In this document: piece by piece, positions 10,643-20,331 of the stretch
How positions within the stretch are numbered: the stretch's first letter is position 1
Layout: each line of letters begins with the position of its first letter
NCBI GenBank assembly: GCA_021018995.1
Contig: CM037590.1
Coordinates: forward strand, 83,298,097 to 83,362,096
Direction: 5' to 3'
Origin: Chloranthus sessilifolius
Lineage: Eukaryota; Streptophyta; Magnoliopsida; Chloranthales; Chloranthaceae
Length of the DNA stretch: 64,000 nucleotides
Position numbers and translations under genes: made by a program
The notes under the pieces: generated by a model
Told to the model about the DNA's origin: nothing
What the model saw: only the letters and a program-made list of their open reading frames with translations
Database searches by the model: none

Positions 10643-10994
10643 TTATTTACTAAAAAGAACTATTTTTCACCTCTTAACTTGCCCTTTTCTACACCTTGAA
10701 GATGACTAATAACTTTTGTTTAAGTGTGTTTTGTAGTTAGTAATAAATTATATAGCTTAACACAAAGTCCATATTTTTTGTGCCAAGAAGAGAGAGAATT
10801 CAAACCAAGGATGATAGCTGAACCAAAGACTGATGGAACACCATGGTGGTACACACCATGGTGACTACTTTGCATGTCATGATGGACCAAGGAAGTCTAG
10901 CAGATGAAAGAAGTATAGATGAAAGTGGACGAAACTGCAACAGAAGCATATGCCTTGCAGCAGAGGAACAAATGACTTATCTTGCACAGTTGAG

Positions 10995-11460
10995 GTGCTG
11001 CCTCGCGTAGCTAAGGCTGCAGTAAAACTTCCTCACGCAGCAATTGCGCACTTCAACTGCAAGCACCACTTAAAGAACTCACGAGGTTCTCGCGTGGCTA
11101 TGGAGGAGAGAGCTCCAGAAGTTCTCTCACGTAGCTCTCGCACGCCTAGAAGCTTAACCCTGTACCGAGTTAGATGTGCTATCCACTTGACAAGAAACTA
11201 AGCGAGATGTAAAGGCATCTGTGCGAGTACCTCGCGACAGGAAATTCTAAAGCCCTACTATGCGAGTGCATTCAAAGCCCTAGCAGCTGTGTGATAATGT
11301 GAAGTCCACCTGTGCGAAGGAACTAAAGAGCAAAAAGCAACGGTGTGACAAGCTTAAATCCTTCTGCGCGAGAAAGTAGCATTTAAAACCAAAATTTTTC
11401 CTCGCAACTACTTTTCAAGCCATGCGAGAAAATTAATGTGTAGAAACTAGCCTCACGAAG
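10995..11460 (+). promoter_or_regulatory. CTCGCG/TGCGAG array in U3 of element A
   Basis: Some fourteen CpG words are seen: CTCGCGTAG, CTCACGAGG, TCTCGCGTGG, CTCTCACGTAG, GTGCGAGTAC, CTCGCGACAG, CTGCGCGAG, CCTCGCAAC, CATGCGAGAA, CCTCACGAAG and others, in both orientations, spaced about 20-60 bases. The array precedes the TATA-like box by about 200 bases. The same words fill the spacer in front of ORF2 (19511-19935). Confidence 0.7.
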
Positions 11461-12118
11461 GTCGGGCTCTCCACTTCTTAGTCTTAACTCAAGGACCTTT
11501 TGAGGATTTCCCCAAGTCTAGGGCACACATCTTGAGGCTTTGATCTTGAGGCACACATCCCAAGGCATCCAAGGGTTATAATAGTGCCACATCTATTAGG
11601 AAATTAGGGTGAATCTTCTTTGAGCCAAGGCATTAGGGACAGAGTATTTAAGTTATACTTGTAACTTAGAATTTTTATCTTTCCTTTAACTCCTGTCAGC
11701 TGAGAGCTCAAGTAGACTAGGGTTAGGGTTTAATAACCTCTTTTTCTCATTTTTCTTCTCTCTTAACCCAACACTTGCTGGCTAAATCCCTTGAAAGCCA
11801 TTAGGTATAGGTTTATTTAGTTTTGTAATGGGTCTTGTAACCTTTGGGATTTTGTGAAGATCTGTTGTGCACAAGGCTGCTACCTTGAGAAATCTCATTG
11901 TAAGTACTGTGTTGATTAATGAGATTTATTTTTTTAATTGTACACTCAATCTGTTATTTTTCTATTTGCTCGTAGTTTTGTTCATTATATGCATGCAATT
12001 AGGATTTGAGCTGATTAAAAGGCCCATGGAAGCTTGAGCTTGTAGCCTTAGGACCATGGTGGCAGCAACAGTTTACATGTTCTTTCTTTGACCCTTGTGG
12101 TGTGGATAACCTCTGTGG

Positions 12119-12150
12119 ATAGCCTGTGACCATTTAAGTGGACAGACTAT
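12119..12150 (+). other. conserved leader hairpin in element A LTR
   Basis: Arms ATAGCCTGT and ACAGACTAT (one mismatch) enclose GACCATTTAAGTGG. Related copies lie near 12511-12550 and 12620-12655. Element B has ATGGTCTGT..ACATACCAT around the same core at 38101-38132. Confidence 0.6.
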
Positions 12151-13187
12151 AGCCCTAGGGCGAGTCCAAGCTACAGATCTAGGAGGGATTCTTCTCCTCT
12201 ACACATGAGCTTGTAACCTTGGGAGAGGTTGTTGCAGGAACTGGCTCCCCTCTGTTTTACTTGACCAATATCAAATGTTAGATCTGATTTCTCTATAGTG
12301 ATTACAAACTTGTGAGCTGAGTCATTGCAAGCCTTTTGTAGCAATGTCAGCTGCTTTTAAGTCTCCAAATAGCCCTTGAACAACTGTGGTTCCCACTAGT
12401 CTTTCAAGATCTGTTTGCTCCCTTGGATGCCTGAGCTTGTAGCCTGGCAAACATGGTGTCTGCAATGGTTTTCATGATCTGATTTAGCCATTGGCTGGAG
12501 GACATCTATTGGATCATCTGTGACCATTTAAGTGGATAGGTTATACCCTTAAGATTAGTCTACTCCGTTGGATCCGATTAGTATTCTGATTTGATTCATG
12601 TGGTTTGATCCTCTCTATTGGATAGTCTGTGACCATTTAAGTGGACAGGTAATAGCCTTAAGAGACCATGTCAAACCATATGAATTGAGTTAGATACCTC
12701 CTCCTTGTAGATGTGCTTGTAGCCATCTAAAGGACTGCTACAGAGACAGCCCTAAGTCTGAGTTACTTAACTGAATCAACATTAGCTTAATTACCTACTT
12801 CCCATCATTTTATCTTTCTTTTTGGCACACACCATCCCCACCTTCTTTATAACCCTTTCTCTAGGATAGGACTGCACTTTATTTTTCTTCTTTTAGTGGT
12901 AATTTAGTGTAGTTGTGACACCCAACTCCCTTGATTTAGGATTGTCAGATCTGTAGCCAGATTTGGAGGCTTACTATTATAGCCCAATTTGGGTTCTAGA
13001 TGAAAATCTCTGTGGGACAAACTCTTACTTACTTAAAACTTGCTACAATAGCATTGTATCTTGCAGGTTGTGTGTATCTTAGGTTGCTACTTTCATAGCA
13101 ATTTCACTCCACCTTTGTATTCTGATTTTTTCCACCACATCACCACTTTAAATAACAGCAGGCATACCTAGGTAGTCAACAAGTATT

Positions 13188-13206
13188 TGGCACCGCTGCC
13201 AGGGAT
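13188..13206 (+). other. primer binding site of element A (tRNA-Asp type)
   Basis: TGGCACCGCTGCCAGGGAT lies seven bases after the 5' LTR end. It matches the TGGCGCCGTTGCCGGGG form complementary to the 3' end of plant tRNA-Asp, with three C-to-T or G-to-A type differences. Confidence 0.85.
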
Positions 13207-13524
13207 CTTGATCTTTTAGTAGACTTGAGTTGTATTGTAATTTAGTCTAACAAATTCTTTGTAGCTGTGCCTTAACTAGAATAAAATGTACTACTGAGTT
13301 TTTTTGGAAATTTGTAAAATTGGACAACAGCAGTAGGGAAAAGCTAGAGCTACAACTGGAATTTAGCTAGCTCTGTTTGCACTTCTTTTACCCTAAAACT
13401 CTGTCCCTTTATGTTGAATTCTCTGTCATTAGTTTAGTTGTAAATATGTTTAGTTGTAAATTTTGTTTGAAAATTTTTTATGTGCTGTGAGCATCTTCTT
13501 TACCTACTGATTTGTGTGTGTATG

Positions 13525-15372
13525 CTTGGAAGAAGGTCCCTTATTCCTGAGTTGGAACCTCCAAATCTTAAGGTTGAAAGGGTCCTTAGACTAAGAAACA
13601 CCACACAAGACCCTACTGTTGAAATTGAACCAACTGTCATGGCTGAGAGGCAGAGAACTTTGAAGGAGTATAATGCACCTAGGGATTACACATCTCCCTT
13701 TTGCATTCAATTTCTCTCTGTTGTGGGGAATTATGAAATCAAGTCCTCTACCATTAACATGTTGCCATCTTTTCATGGGCTCAGTAAGGAAGATCCTTAT
13801 AAGCACATTGACCAATTTTTAGCACTTTGCACCACTTTCAATATTGCTGGCCTAGGACCTGAAGCTAGCAAACTAAGGCTTTTTCTTTTTCTCTAAAGGA
13901 CAAAGCCAGCACCTGGCTCTCTAAGCTCCCAGCCAATAGCATCTAGACATGGAGTGACCTCCAAAGCCAATTTTTGGAAATTCTTTCCCATGAATAAAAT
14001 AAGCCAGATGGGGACAAACATATTGTCATTTACTCAGTCCTCAACTGAGAATTTTTATGAGGCATGGGAGAGATTTTCGGAGATGTTAAAACAATGTCCC
14101 CACCACCAAATTCCACAGTGGCAACTTATGCAAGTATTTTACCAATGAATTAATCTCAAGAGTAGGGATATGGTGGATGCCTCATGTGGTGGTAGCTACC
14201 TCCACAAGACAGCTGATGAGGCATGGGAGTTGTTTGACATCATAGGGGAAAATTCCATACAGCAGGAGTCACTGTCTCGCAATGGCAGCCAGACCCCAGC
14301 TAAATTGGTGAAAGAATCTACCCCTAGAGGTGAAATGTATGAAGTTAAGGTGCAAAGTGATTTGAAAAGGAAGGTGGACAATATGAGTTTAAAATTTGAC
14401 AAATTGATGAATATGATGTAGCCTAAGATGGTTGCACAAGTGAAAGACGCATGTTTGATATGCCAATCTCCCACATATTTACTTCAAGATTGTCCATCGG
14501 CCAACCAATTCCCTGAGTTAGTGTTGGAACATGCCAATGCTGCCGAAGCATATGGGCAGTAACCTGCTAGGTACACATGGAGAAACCACCCAAATTTGAG
14601 GTGGAGACAAAATACATACCCTCAGCCCCAGCAACAGCAGTTGGTAGCTCCATACAGACCCCAACACCAGTTAAACCAAGGTTATCCACCAAGGTAGAAT
14701 TTTTAGTTTCTAGCCCCACAACCCAATCAGTTGGTCCTGCCCCCACAACAACCCAAATCCTCTTCATTTGAAGAGCAAATGCTGGCATCTATGCAGAATT
14801 TGGGGAACTTGGTACAAACTATCAACTCTCATGGGCAAAGCATTAAAATGATAGAGGACCAGCTGGGTCAAATTTGTAATGCTTTGAACAAGAGAGAGGA
14901 GGGAAAATTGCCTAGTCAACCCTTAGCCAATCTAAAAGGGAAATGCATGATTGGAGAAGCATCCTCTACCCATGAGGAAGCTAATGCAATCACTACCCTA
15001 AGGAGTAACAGAGTGGTTGATAATTTAGTGGGTAAGGCAACTGAGGAGGTTATGGAGAGTGAAAATGAAAAAAATGTGAGTGTTGAAGAACCAAGGAAGT
15101 TATTCCCTGCTGTGGATTAGGAAGGGCAAAATAAAGGGGCTAATGTAGAGCCCCACCAGCAAATAATAAGTGAAGAAAAAAGGAAAAAATAAAAATTTGA
15201 CCATGATATTGATAGGCATGCAGCAGTGGCACCAGAAGTCCCACAGCTGCCATTTCCTCATGCATTAGTTAGACCATCTCCTTTTAATAAGGGGAATGCA
15301 CAGATAGAGGAAATTATAAAGACCTTCAAACAAGTCAAGATTAATTTTCCCTTGCTTGATGTTATAAAATAA
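13525..15372 (+). pseudogene. gag: Athila-type gag, element A
   Basis: Structural polyprotein of the particle. It starts MLGRRSLIPELEPPNL at 13525. The retrotransposon gag domain follows: FCIQF, MLPSFHGLSKEDPYKH, LALCTTFNIAGLGPEASKL, then after a frameshift near 13888 EAWERFSEMLKQCPHH and MVDASCGGSYLHKT. The zinc knuckle CLICQSPTYLLQDCP (about 14453) should be CX2CX4HX4C but has Tyr instead of His (TAT for CAT). The C-terminal part has WRNHPNLRW, Gln-rich sequence and KREEGKLPSQPLAN. Stops interrupt at about 14146, 14419, 15118, 15189 and 15370; the last is TAA where element B has CAA. No single product could be made. Confidence 0.9.
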
Positions 15373-15393
15373 GTCCCTGCATATGCTAAATTC

Positions 15394-15921
15394 TTGAAGG
15401 ACCTCTGCACACAAAAGAGAAAAGCAAGGGTGCAGTTGTCCAAAAAGGTTTTTGTTGTTGAGCATGTTGAGTTAGTTTTGTCCATTGCCATACCTGAGAA
15501 ATTACAAGATCCAGGGATACCTACTATCCCCTACAGAATTGAAAACCACACCATTGGAAGAGCCCTTTTGGATTTAGGGGCCAGTGTGAACCTACTCCCA
15601 TATTCAGTGTATGAGGAGCTAGGTTTGGGGGAGCTAAAAGCCACAACAGTTGTGCTCCAACTGGCTGATAGGTTTGAGAGGAGACCCGTGGGTGTGGTAG
15701 AGGATGTTTTGGTGGGGGTGGACAAGTTCTACTATCCTGCTGATTTCCTTATTTTGGACATGAACCCTTGCAAAAGTAAAACTCCAATTCCTGTCATCCT
15801 TGGCAGGCCATTCTTGGCCACTGCAAATGCTTGCATACAATGTAGATCAGCAGTGATGGAGGTGACCTTTGGGAACATGAAGGCCCAATTAAATCTATAC
15901 AATGCTGCAAGGCAACCTTAG
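15394..15921 (+). pseudogene. aspartic protease, element A
   Basis: The frame 15394-15921 is open for 175 codons. The catalytic motif is LLDLGASVNLLPYSVYEELG (D-L-G-A-S in place of the commoner D-S/T-G), followed by VVLQLADRF, GVVEDVLVGVDKF, YYPADFLILDM and PVILGRPFLATANA, the flap and the second hydrophobic-Gly motif. It cleaves gag-pol in this family. This is one of the best preserved domains in the element. The preceding TAA (15370) and the TAG at 15919 cut it from its neighbours. Confidence 0.92.
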
Positions 15922-16236
15922 ATGGACATTAAGGACTGCTATGTAATAGATGTACTAGATGGCCTTATGGAAGAAGAATTATCCAATCTGCTAGATTGGG
16001 ATAATGTGACTGAGAAACTGGAAAATATTTGGAGTATGGTTGAGAAGGAGGCCCAAACTCGCATGATAGAAGATAGCTCCAAAATAGAGTCTTCTGTAGG
16101 CCTAGTGCAGCATTCCAGTTGGAAACCTACATTGTTGCCCCTTCCTCAAATCACTAAGACACCTTTGTTGCCTTCCATTGAAAGTCCCCTTGAGCTGGAG
16201 CTAAAATAGCTCCCAGACATATTAAAATATTCTTTC
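15922..16236 (+). pseudogene. protease-RT linker, element A
   Basis: An acidic linker (VIDVLDGLMEEELSNLLDWD) ends SSWKPTLLPLP and a stop at 16207. Element B has the same SSWKPATLPLPQTAKVPLLP before its RT. No enzymatic motif is seen; it is a conserved spacer in Athila pol. Confidence 0.8.
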
Positions 16237-17064
16237 TTGGGGCAAAACAACAAGCTTTCAGTGATTATCTCATCCTCTCTCACTAGTAAGCAGGAGAAGG
16301 TATTATTGACTGTTCTCAAGAAGCATAAAAAAGCAATGGGATGGACAATAGCTGATCTTGGAGGCATTGATGCCTCAGTTTGCATGCACAGAAATCACTT
16401 GAAAGAGGGTGCAAAACCCTCTAGGGAGATGCAGAGGAAGCTTAATCCTCACATGCAAGCGGTGGTATTGAAAGAGACAGTAAAACTGTTGGATGTAAAC
16501 CCTATTTCGGATTCAAAATTGGTGTCACCTATCTAGGTGGTACCTAAAAAATCAGGCATAACAGTTGTTACTTCTGATTCTAGGGAGTTGCTGCCAGCCA
16601 GAGAGACCACTGGCTGGAGGGTTTGCATTAATTACAGAAAACTCAACTCTAAAACCAAGAAAGACCACTTTCCTCTCCCCTTCATTGACCAAATTCTAAA
16701 AGTGTTGGCTCGGAAGACATTTTACTGCTTTCTTGATGCATACTCAGGGTATAACCAAATCCCTGTGTATTCTCAAGATCAAGAAAAAATTACTTTCACA
16801 TGTCCCTTTGGCACCTTTTCTTACAGGAGGATGCCTTTTGGACTATGCAATGCCCCAGCCACATTTCAGAGGTGCATGTATGCCATTTTTTCTAATATGA
16901 TTGACAAATTCCTGAAAATATTCATGGATGATTTCTCAGTTTATGGGGACCACTTTAGCCAGTGCTTGAGTCACCTTGACCTGATTTTACAAAGGTGTGA
17001 GGAGACCAATTTGGTCCTAAGCTGGGAAAAGAGCCACTTTATGGTGACATAAGGAATTGTGTTA
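16237..17064 (+). pseudogene. reverse transcriptase, element A
   Basis: Entry region GWTIADLGGIDASVCMH and PSREMQRKLNPHMQ, then VVPKKSGITVVTSDS, WRVCINYRKLNSKTKKDHFP, the first catalytic block [34 protein letters not shown], and the active site FMDDFSVYG at 16921-16947. Stops TAG 16534-16536 and TAA 17050-17052 replace CAG and CAA of element B. About ten bases are missing near 16495, where B reads LLDAGVIYPIS. Confidence 0.93.
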
Positions 17065-17740
17065 GGATATGTGGTCTCCCATAGAGGAATTGAGGCTGAC
17101 AAGGCTAAAGTGGACTTGATTTTACAACTACTCCCACCCAGGACTGTCAAGCAAATCAGATCATTCTTAGGATATGCTGGATTTTACAAGAGGTTCATTA
17201 AGGACTTCAGCAAAATTGCCAAGCCATTGTGCCACTTGCTGTGTCAGGATGTTCCATTTGAATTTTCTGTTGAGTGCCTTGAGGCCTTTGAAGTCTTAAA
17301 AAAGTGCCTTACCACTGCTCCTGTAATCCTGGCCCCAGATTACTCACTCCCCTTTGAACTGATGTGTGATGCATCAGACTTGGCCATAGGTGCTGTCTTA
17401 GGATAGAGAAAAGATAAGTTGCCTGCAGTGATTTATTATGCCAGCAAAACACTAGTTGAAGCTTAGCTCAATTACACCACCACTGAGAAGGAGTTGCTTG
17501 CTGTGGACAAGTTTAGACCCTACTTGCTTAGGCCTAAAATTATTATTTTTACAGATCATTCAGCCCTGAAATACCTATTGGTTAAAAAGGATGCCAAACC
17601 AAGGCTGATTAGATGGATCCTCTTCTTACAGGATTTTGATCTTGAGATCAAAGATAAGAAGGGAGTTGAGAATGTGGTGGTTGACCACCTCTCTAGAACT
17701 ATTTTGGAAGAATGTGCAGCAGCATCTGTTAATGAAATGT
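17065..17740 (+). pseudogene. RT thumb and RNase H, element A
   Basis: GYVVSHRGIEADKAKVD, then QIRSFLGYAGFYKRFIKDFS, then RNase H with [49 protein letters not shown] and VENVVVDHLSR. The catalytic Asp residues of CDASD and FTDHS are kept. TAG at 17404 and 17464 replace CAG codons of B. A short deletion lies near 17505 (B has [14 protein letters not shown]). Confidence 0.92.
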
Positions 17741-19061
17741 TCCCTGATGAGCAGCTATTTGTTATGCAGTCTAGTGTACCCTGGTTTGCACACATAATCA
17801 ATTTTCTTGCTATTGGCAGGATCCTCCCTCATTGGTCCAAGATGGACAAAGACCTATTCTTCTCTCAGGTCAAACATTTTCTGTGGGACGATCCATACCT
17901 TTACAAGCATTGTGCAGATCAAGTGGTTAGGAGATATGTACTTGAAAGTGAATTCCACAACATTCTTTCTATGTGCCATGAGCAGGCTTGTGGAGGTCAC
18001 TTTAGTGGTAAAAAGACTGTAGCAAAAGTGTTGCAATGTAGTTTTTATTGGCCTTCTTTGTTCAGAGATGGATACATACATTGCCTGTGAGAGATGTTAA
18101 AGGTTGGGAGGCATTTCCAAGAAAGATTCAATGCCATTGCAGCCCATCCTTGTGATAGAACTTTTTGATATCTGGGGCATTGATTTTATGGGTCCCTTTC
18201 CTTCATCTTTGGATTTCAATTTCATATTGTGACTGTAGACTATGTGTTCAAATGGGTGGAAGCCATTGCCACAAGGACCAATGACCACACAGTTATCCTC
18301 AAAATTTTGAAGGATAATATCTTCTCAAGATATGGCACCCTCAGAGCTATCATTAGTGATGGGGGGAATGATTTCTATAATAAACATTTTGAGAACATGC
18401 TAAAAAAGTATTCTGTTACCCACATAATTGTAACTCCCTACCACCCACAAACTAGTGGTCAAGTTGAAATTTCTAATAGGGAGATAAGCATATCTTGAAG
18501 AAGACTGTGAGGACAAATAGAAAGGATTGGGCATAAAAGTTGAATGATGCTTTGTGGGCTTATAAGACTGCCTATAAGACCCCTATTAGCATGTCCCCAT
18601 TCAGGCTGGTTTATAGCAAGCCTGCCACCTACTAGTAGAGTTAGAGCACAGAGCCTATTGGGCTATCAAAATACTTAATTTTGAGCTACTACTGTTGGTT
18701 TTCACAGAAAATTGTAAATGGTAGAACTTGATGAATTGAGAATGGAAGCCTATACCAATGCCAGAATTTACAAGGAGAGATCAAAGGCATTCTTTGATAA
18801 GAAATTAATGAGGAAGGACATCAAGGCTTAACTAAGGTTTGGCTTTTCAACTCTAAATTAAAGTTCTTTCCAGGGAAGTTAAAATCCAGATGGGATGGAC
18901 CTTACACTGTCATCCATGCTTCCCCATCTGGTGCTATGGAGATCTTGGATCCTATGTTTAGAAAGATTATGAAAGTGAATGGTCAAAGGCTAAAAATATG
19001 CTTAGAAAATTCTTTGGAGCCCCCTCAGACCATTCACCTATATGAACCTCCCACTGCTTAG
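17741..19061 (+). pseudogene. integrase, element A
   Basis: N-terminal zinc finger [14 protein letters not shown] with its Cys pair displaced by a frameshift near 18085. The core has [10 protein letters not shown] (first Asp), [11 protein letters not shown] (second Asp) and [20 protein letters not shown] sequence with the catalytic Glu near 18465. The C-terminal part (18840-19061) reads FFPGKLKSRWDGPYTV, ILDPMFRKIMKVNGQRL and ends at TAG 19059-19061. Several stops and shifts fall between 18100 and 18840. Confidence 0.9.
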
Positions 19062-20331
19062 TGATCCACAGCTTTATAACATGTGTACCATATATGTTGA
19101 AAATTTTATCTTGTTTGATGTTGCTTAGAAATCTATCAATTACTGCTTTTAGTGTGATGATGATTTGCTTGTTTGTTTTATTCTATTTTATTTTATTCTG
19201 TTTTGAGTACATGTGCAAATGTGTCATCTGAATTTAATGTGCATGTCTGTTGCTGCTATGGTTGAGGTGCTCTTATAATAAATGTCATGAATTTGATATG
19301 AAAGACTATCTTTAGAATTATGCATTTTTTATGTATAGATATTGATAATGGGCATATAATTATAATGATGAAATGGAGTACATGTGAAGGGGTTGGTGCT
19401 GATGCCCAATGGATAGGTGCATAATAGGATGGATGCATTAGTCAATGTGCAACACTGAGACAAAGGTTAAAAGTTGCTTTCTCACTAGGCTAAAAGGCCT
19501 AAATTACACACTCGCGAGTCAATTCTTGGCGTTCTCGCGGGGCTCTAAAATGGCATGTGTTGCCTCGCAAGCTAAACATCTGAAGAATAACTACATATGA
19601 GCCTCGCGAGGCTATCTCTTCTCCGCAACATCAAGCTACGTGAAAATTATAAGTCATGTGTTTTGTTCCTCACGAGAACCTCACAAGGTAAAATTCTGAA
19701 GCCTGCACTTCTACCAACATTGCGTGGTACTTGATGCTCTACATGTATGAGTCTCGTGAAGCTAGATAGCACAGTTGGGCGAAAGATGAAAGAGGCATCT
19801 TGTGCACCTTGGCTTCAAATCAGCCCCATGAATACCTCGCGAGGCTATGTTCTTCTTCGCGATAGCACTTCTCACGAGATTGAATTCATAAGTGCACGAG
19901 AAATCTACTTTGCAAGAACCTGGCGATAGCCGCACAAGGCACGGGTTCAACCTTATAAACCCCGTGATTTCTTCATTTTCTTCATTTCATACCTCTTTGC
20001 CCTAGCCTCCACTGAGCAAGACCAAGCTTCTCTCTCCCTTCTTTCTTCTCTACAGCCTAATCCACTCCACCTCAAAGAGTTTCCTCCTACTATTTTACTC
20101 CCCATCACCTTCTGGTCATGTTGAGCTAGGTTTGGGGGGATTTGAACCTTTGTGAAATATTTAAAGTGAAACCCTAGCTTCAAGTTAGTAAGATCTCTCA
20201 CTCTCTCTGTTGCTTTGATTGAATAGTAATTTAGAGTTAAGAAGGGAAGATTTTAGGTGCTACTATAGTTATCAAGTGTGCATTGCATAATCTGAGAGTT
20301 GCAAGCCATAATTTAGAAAATTTGAATAGCT
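19062..20331 (+). promoter_or_regulatory. pol-ORF2 spacer of element A with CTCGCGAG array and TATA box
   Basis: No gene in 19062-19500. From 19511 to 19935 CpG palindromes recur: CTCGCGAG (19511), TCTCGCGGGG, GCCTCGCGAGGC (19601-19612, perfect), CTCACGAGAAC, CTCGTGAAG, CCTCGCGAGG (19835-19844, perfect) and CTCACGAGA. They match the array in the LTR of the same element. TATAAA follows at 19954-19959 in CCTTATAAACCCCG, about 370 bases before the ORF2 ATG. The arrangement suggests a separate internal promoter for ORF2. Confidence 0.7.

Larger units (their letters stand above)
10643..13181 (+). mobile_element. 5' LTR of element A
   Basis: Begins TTATTTACTAAAAAG (terminal TG lost, compare TGTTATTCACTG at 25266) and ends GTCAACA at 13181. 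It holds the CTCGCGAG-type array at 10995-11460, a TATTTAAG box at 11645-11652, and three copies of a hairpin-forming phrase (12119, 12511, 12620). It is about 400 bases longer than the 3' LTR because the latter lacks the segment matching about 12229-12631. Confidence 0.92.

Noticed and set aside
10950..11201. 83-codon open frame with Arg-rich end
   Set aside because: Lies in the U3 of the A LTR across the CpG array; the matching part of the 3' LTR is not open.
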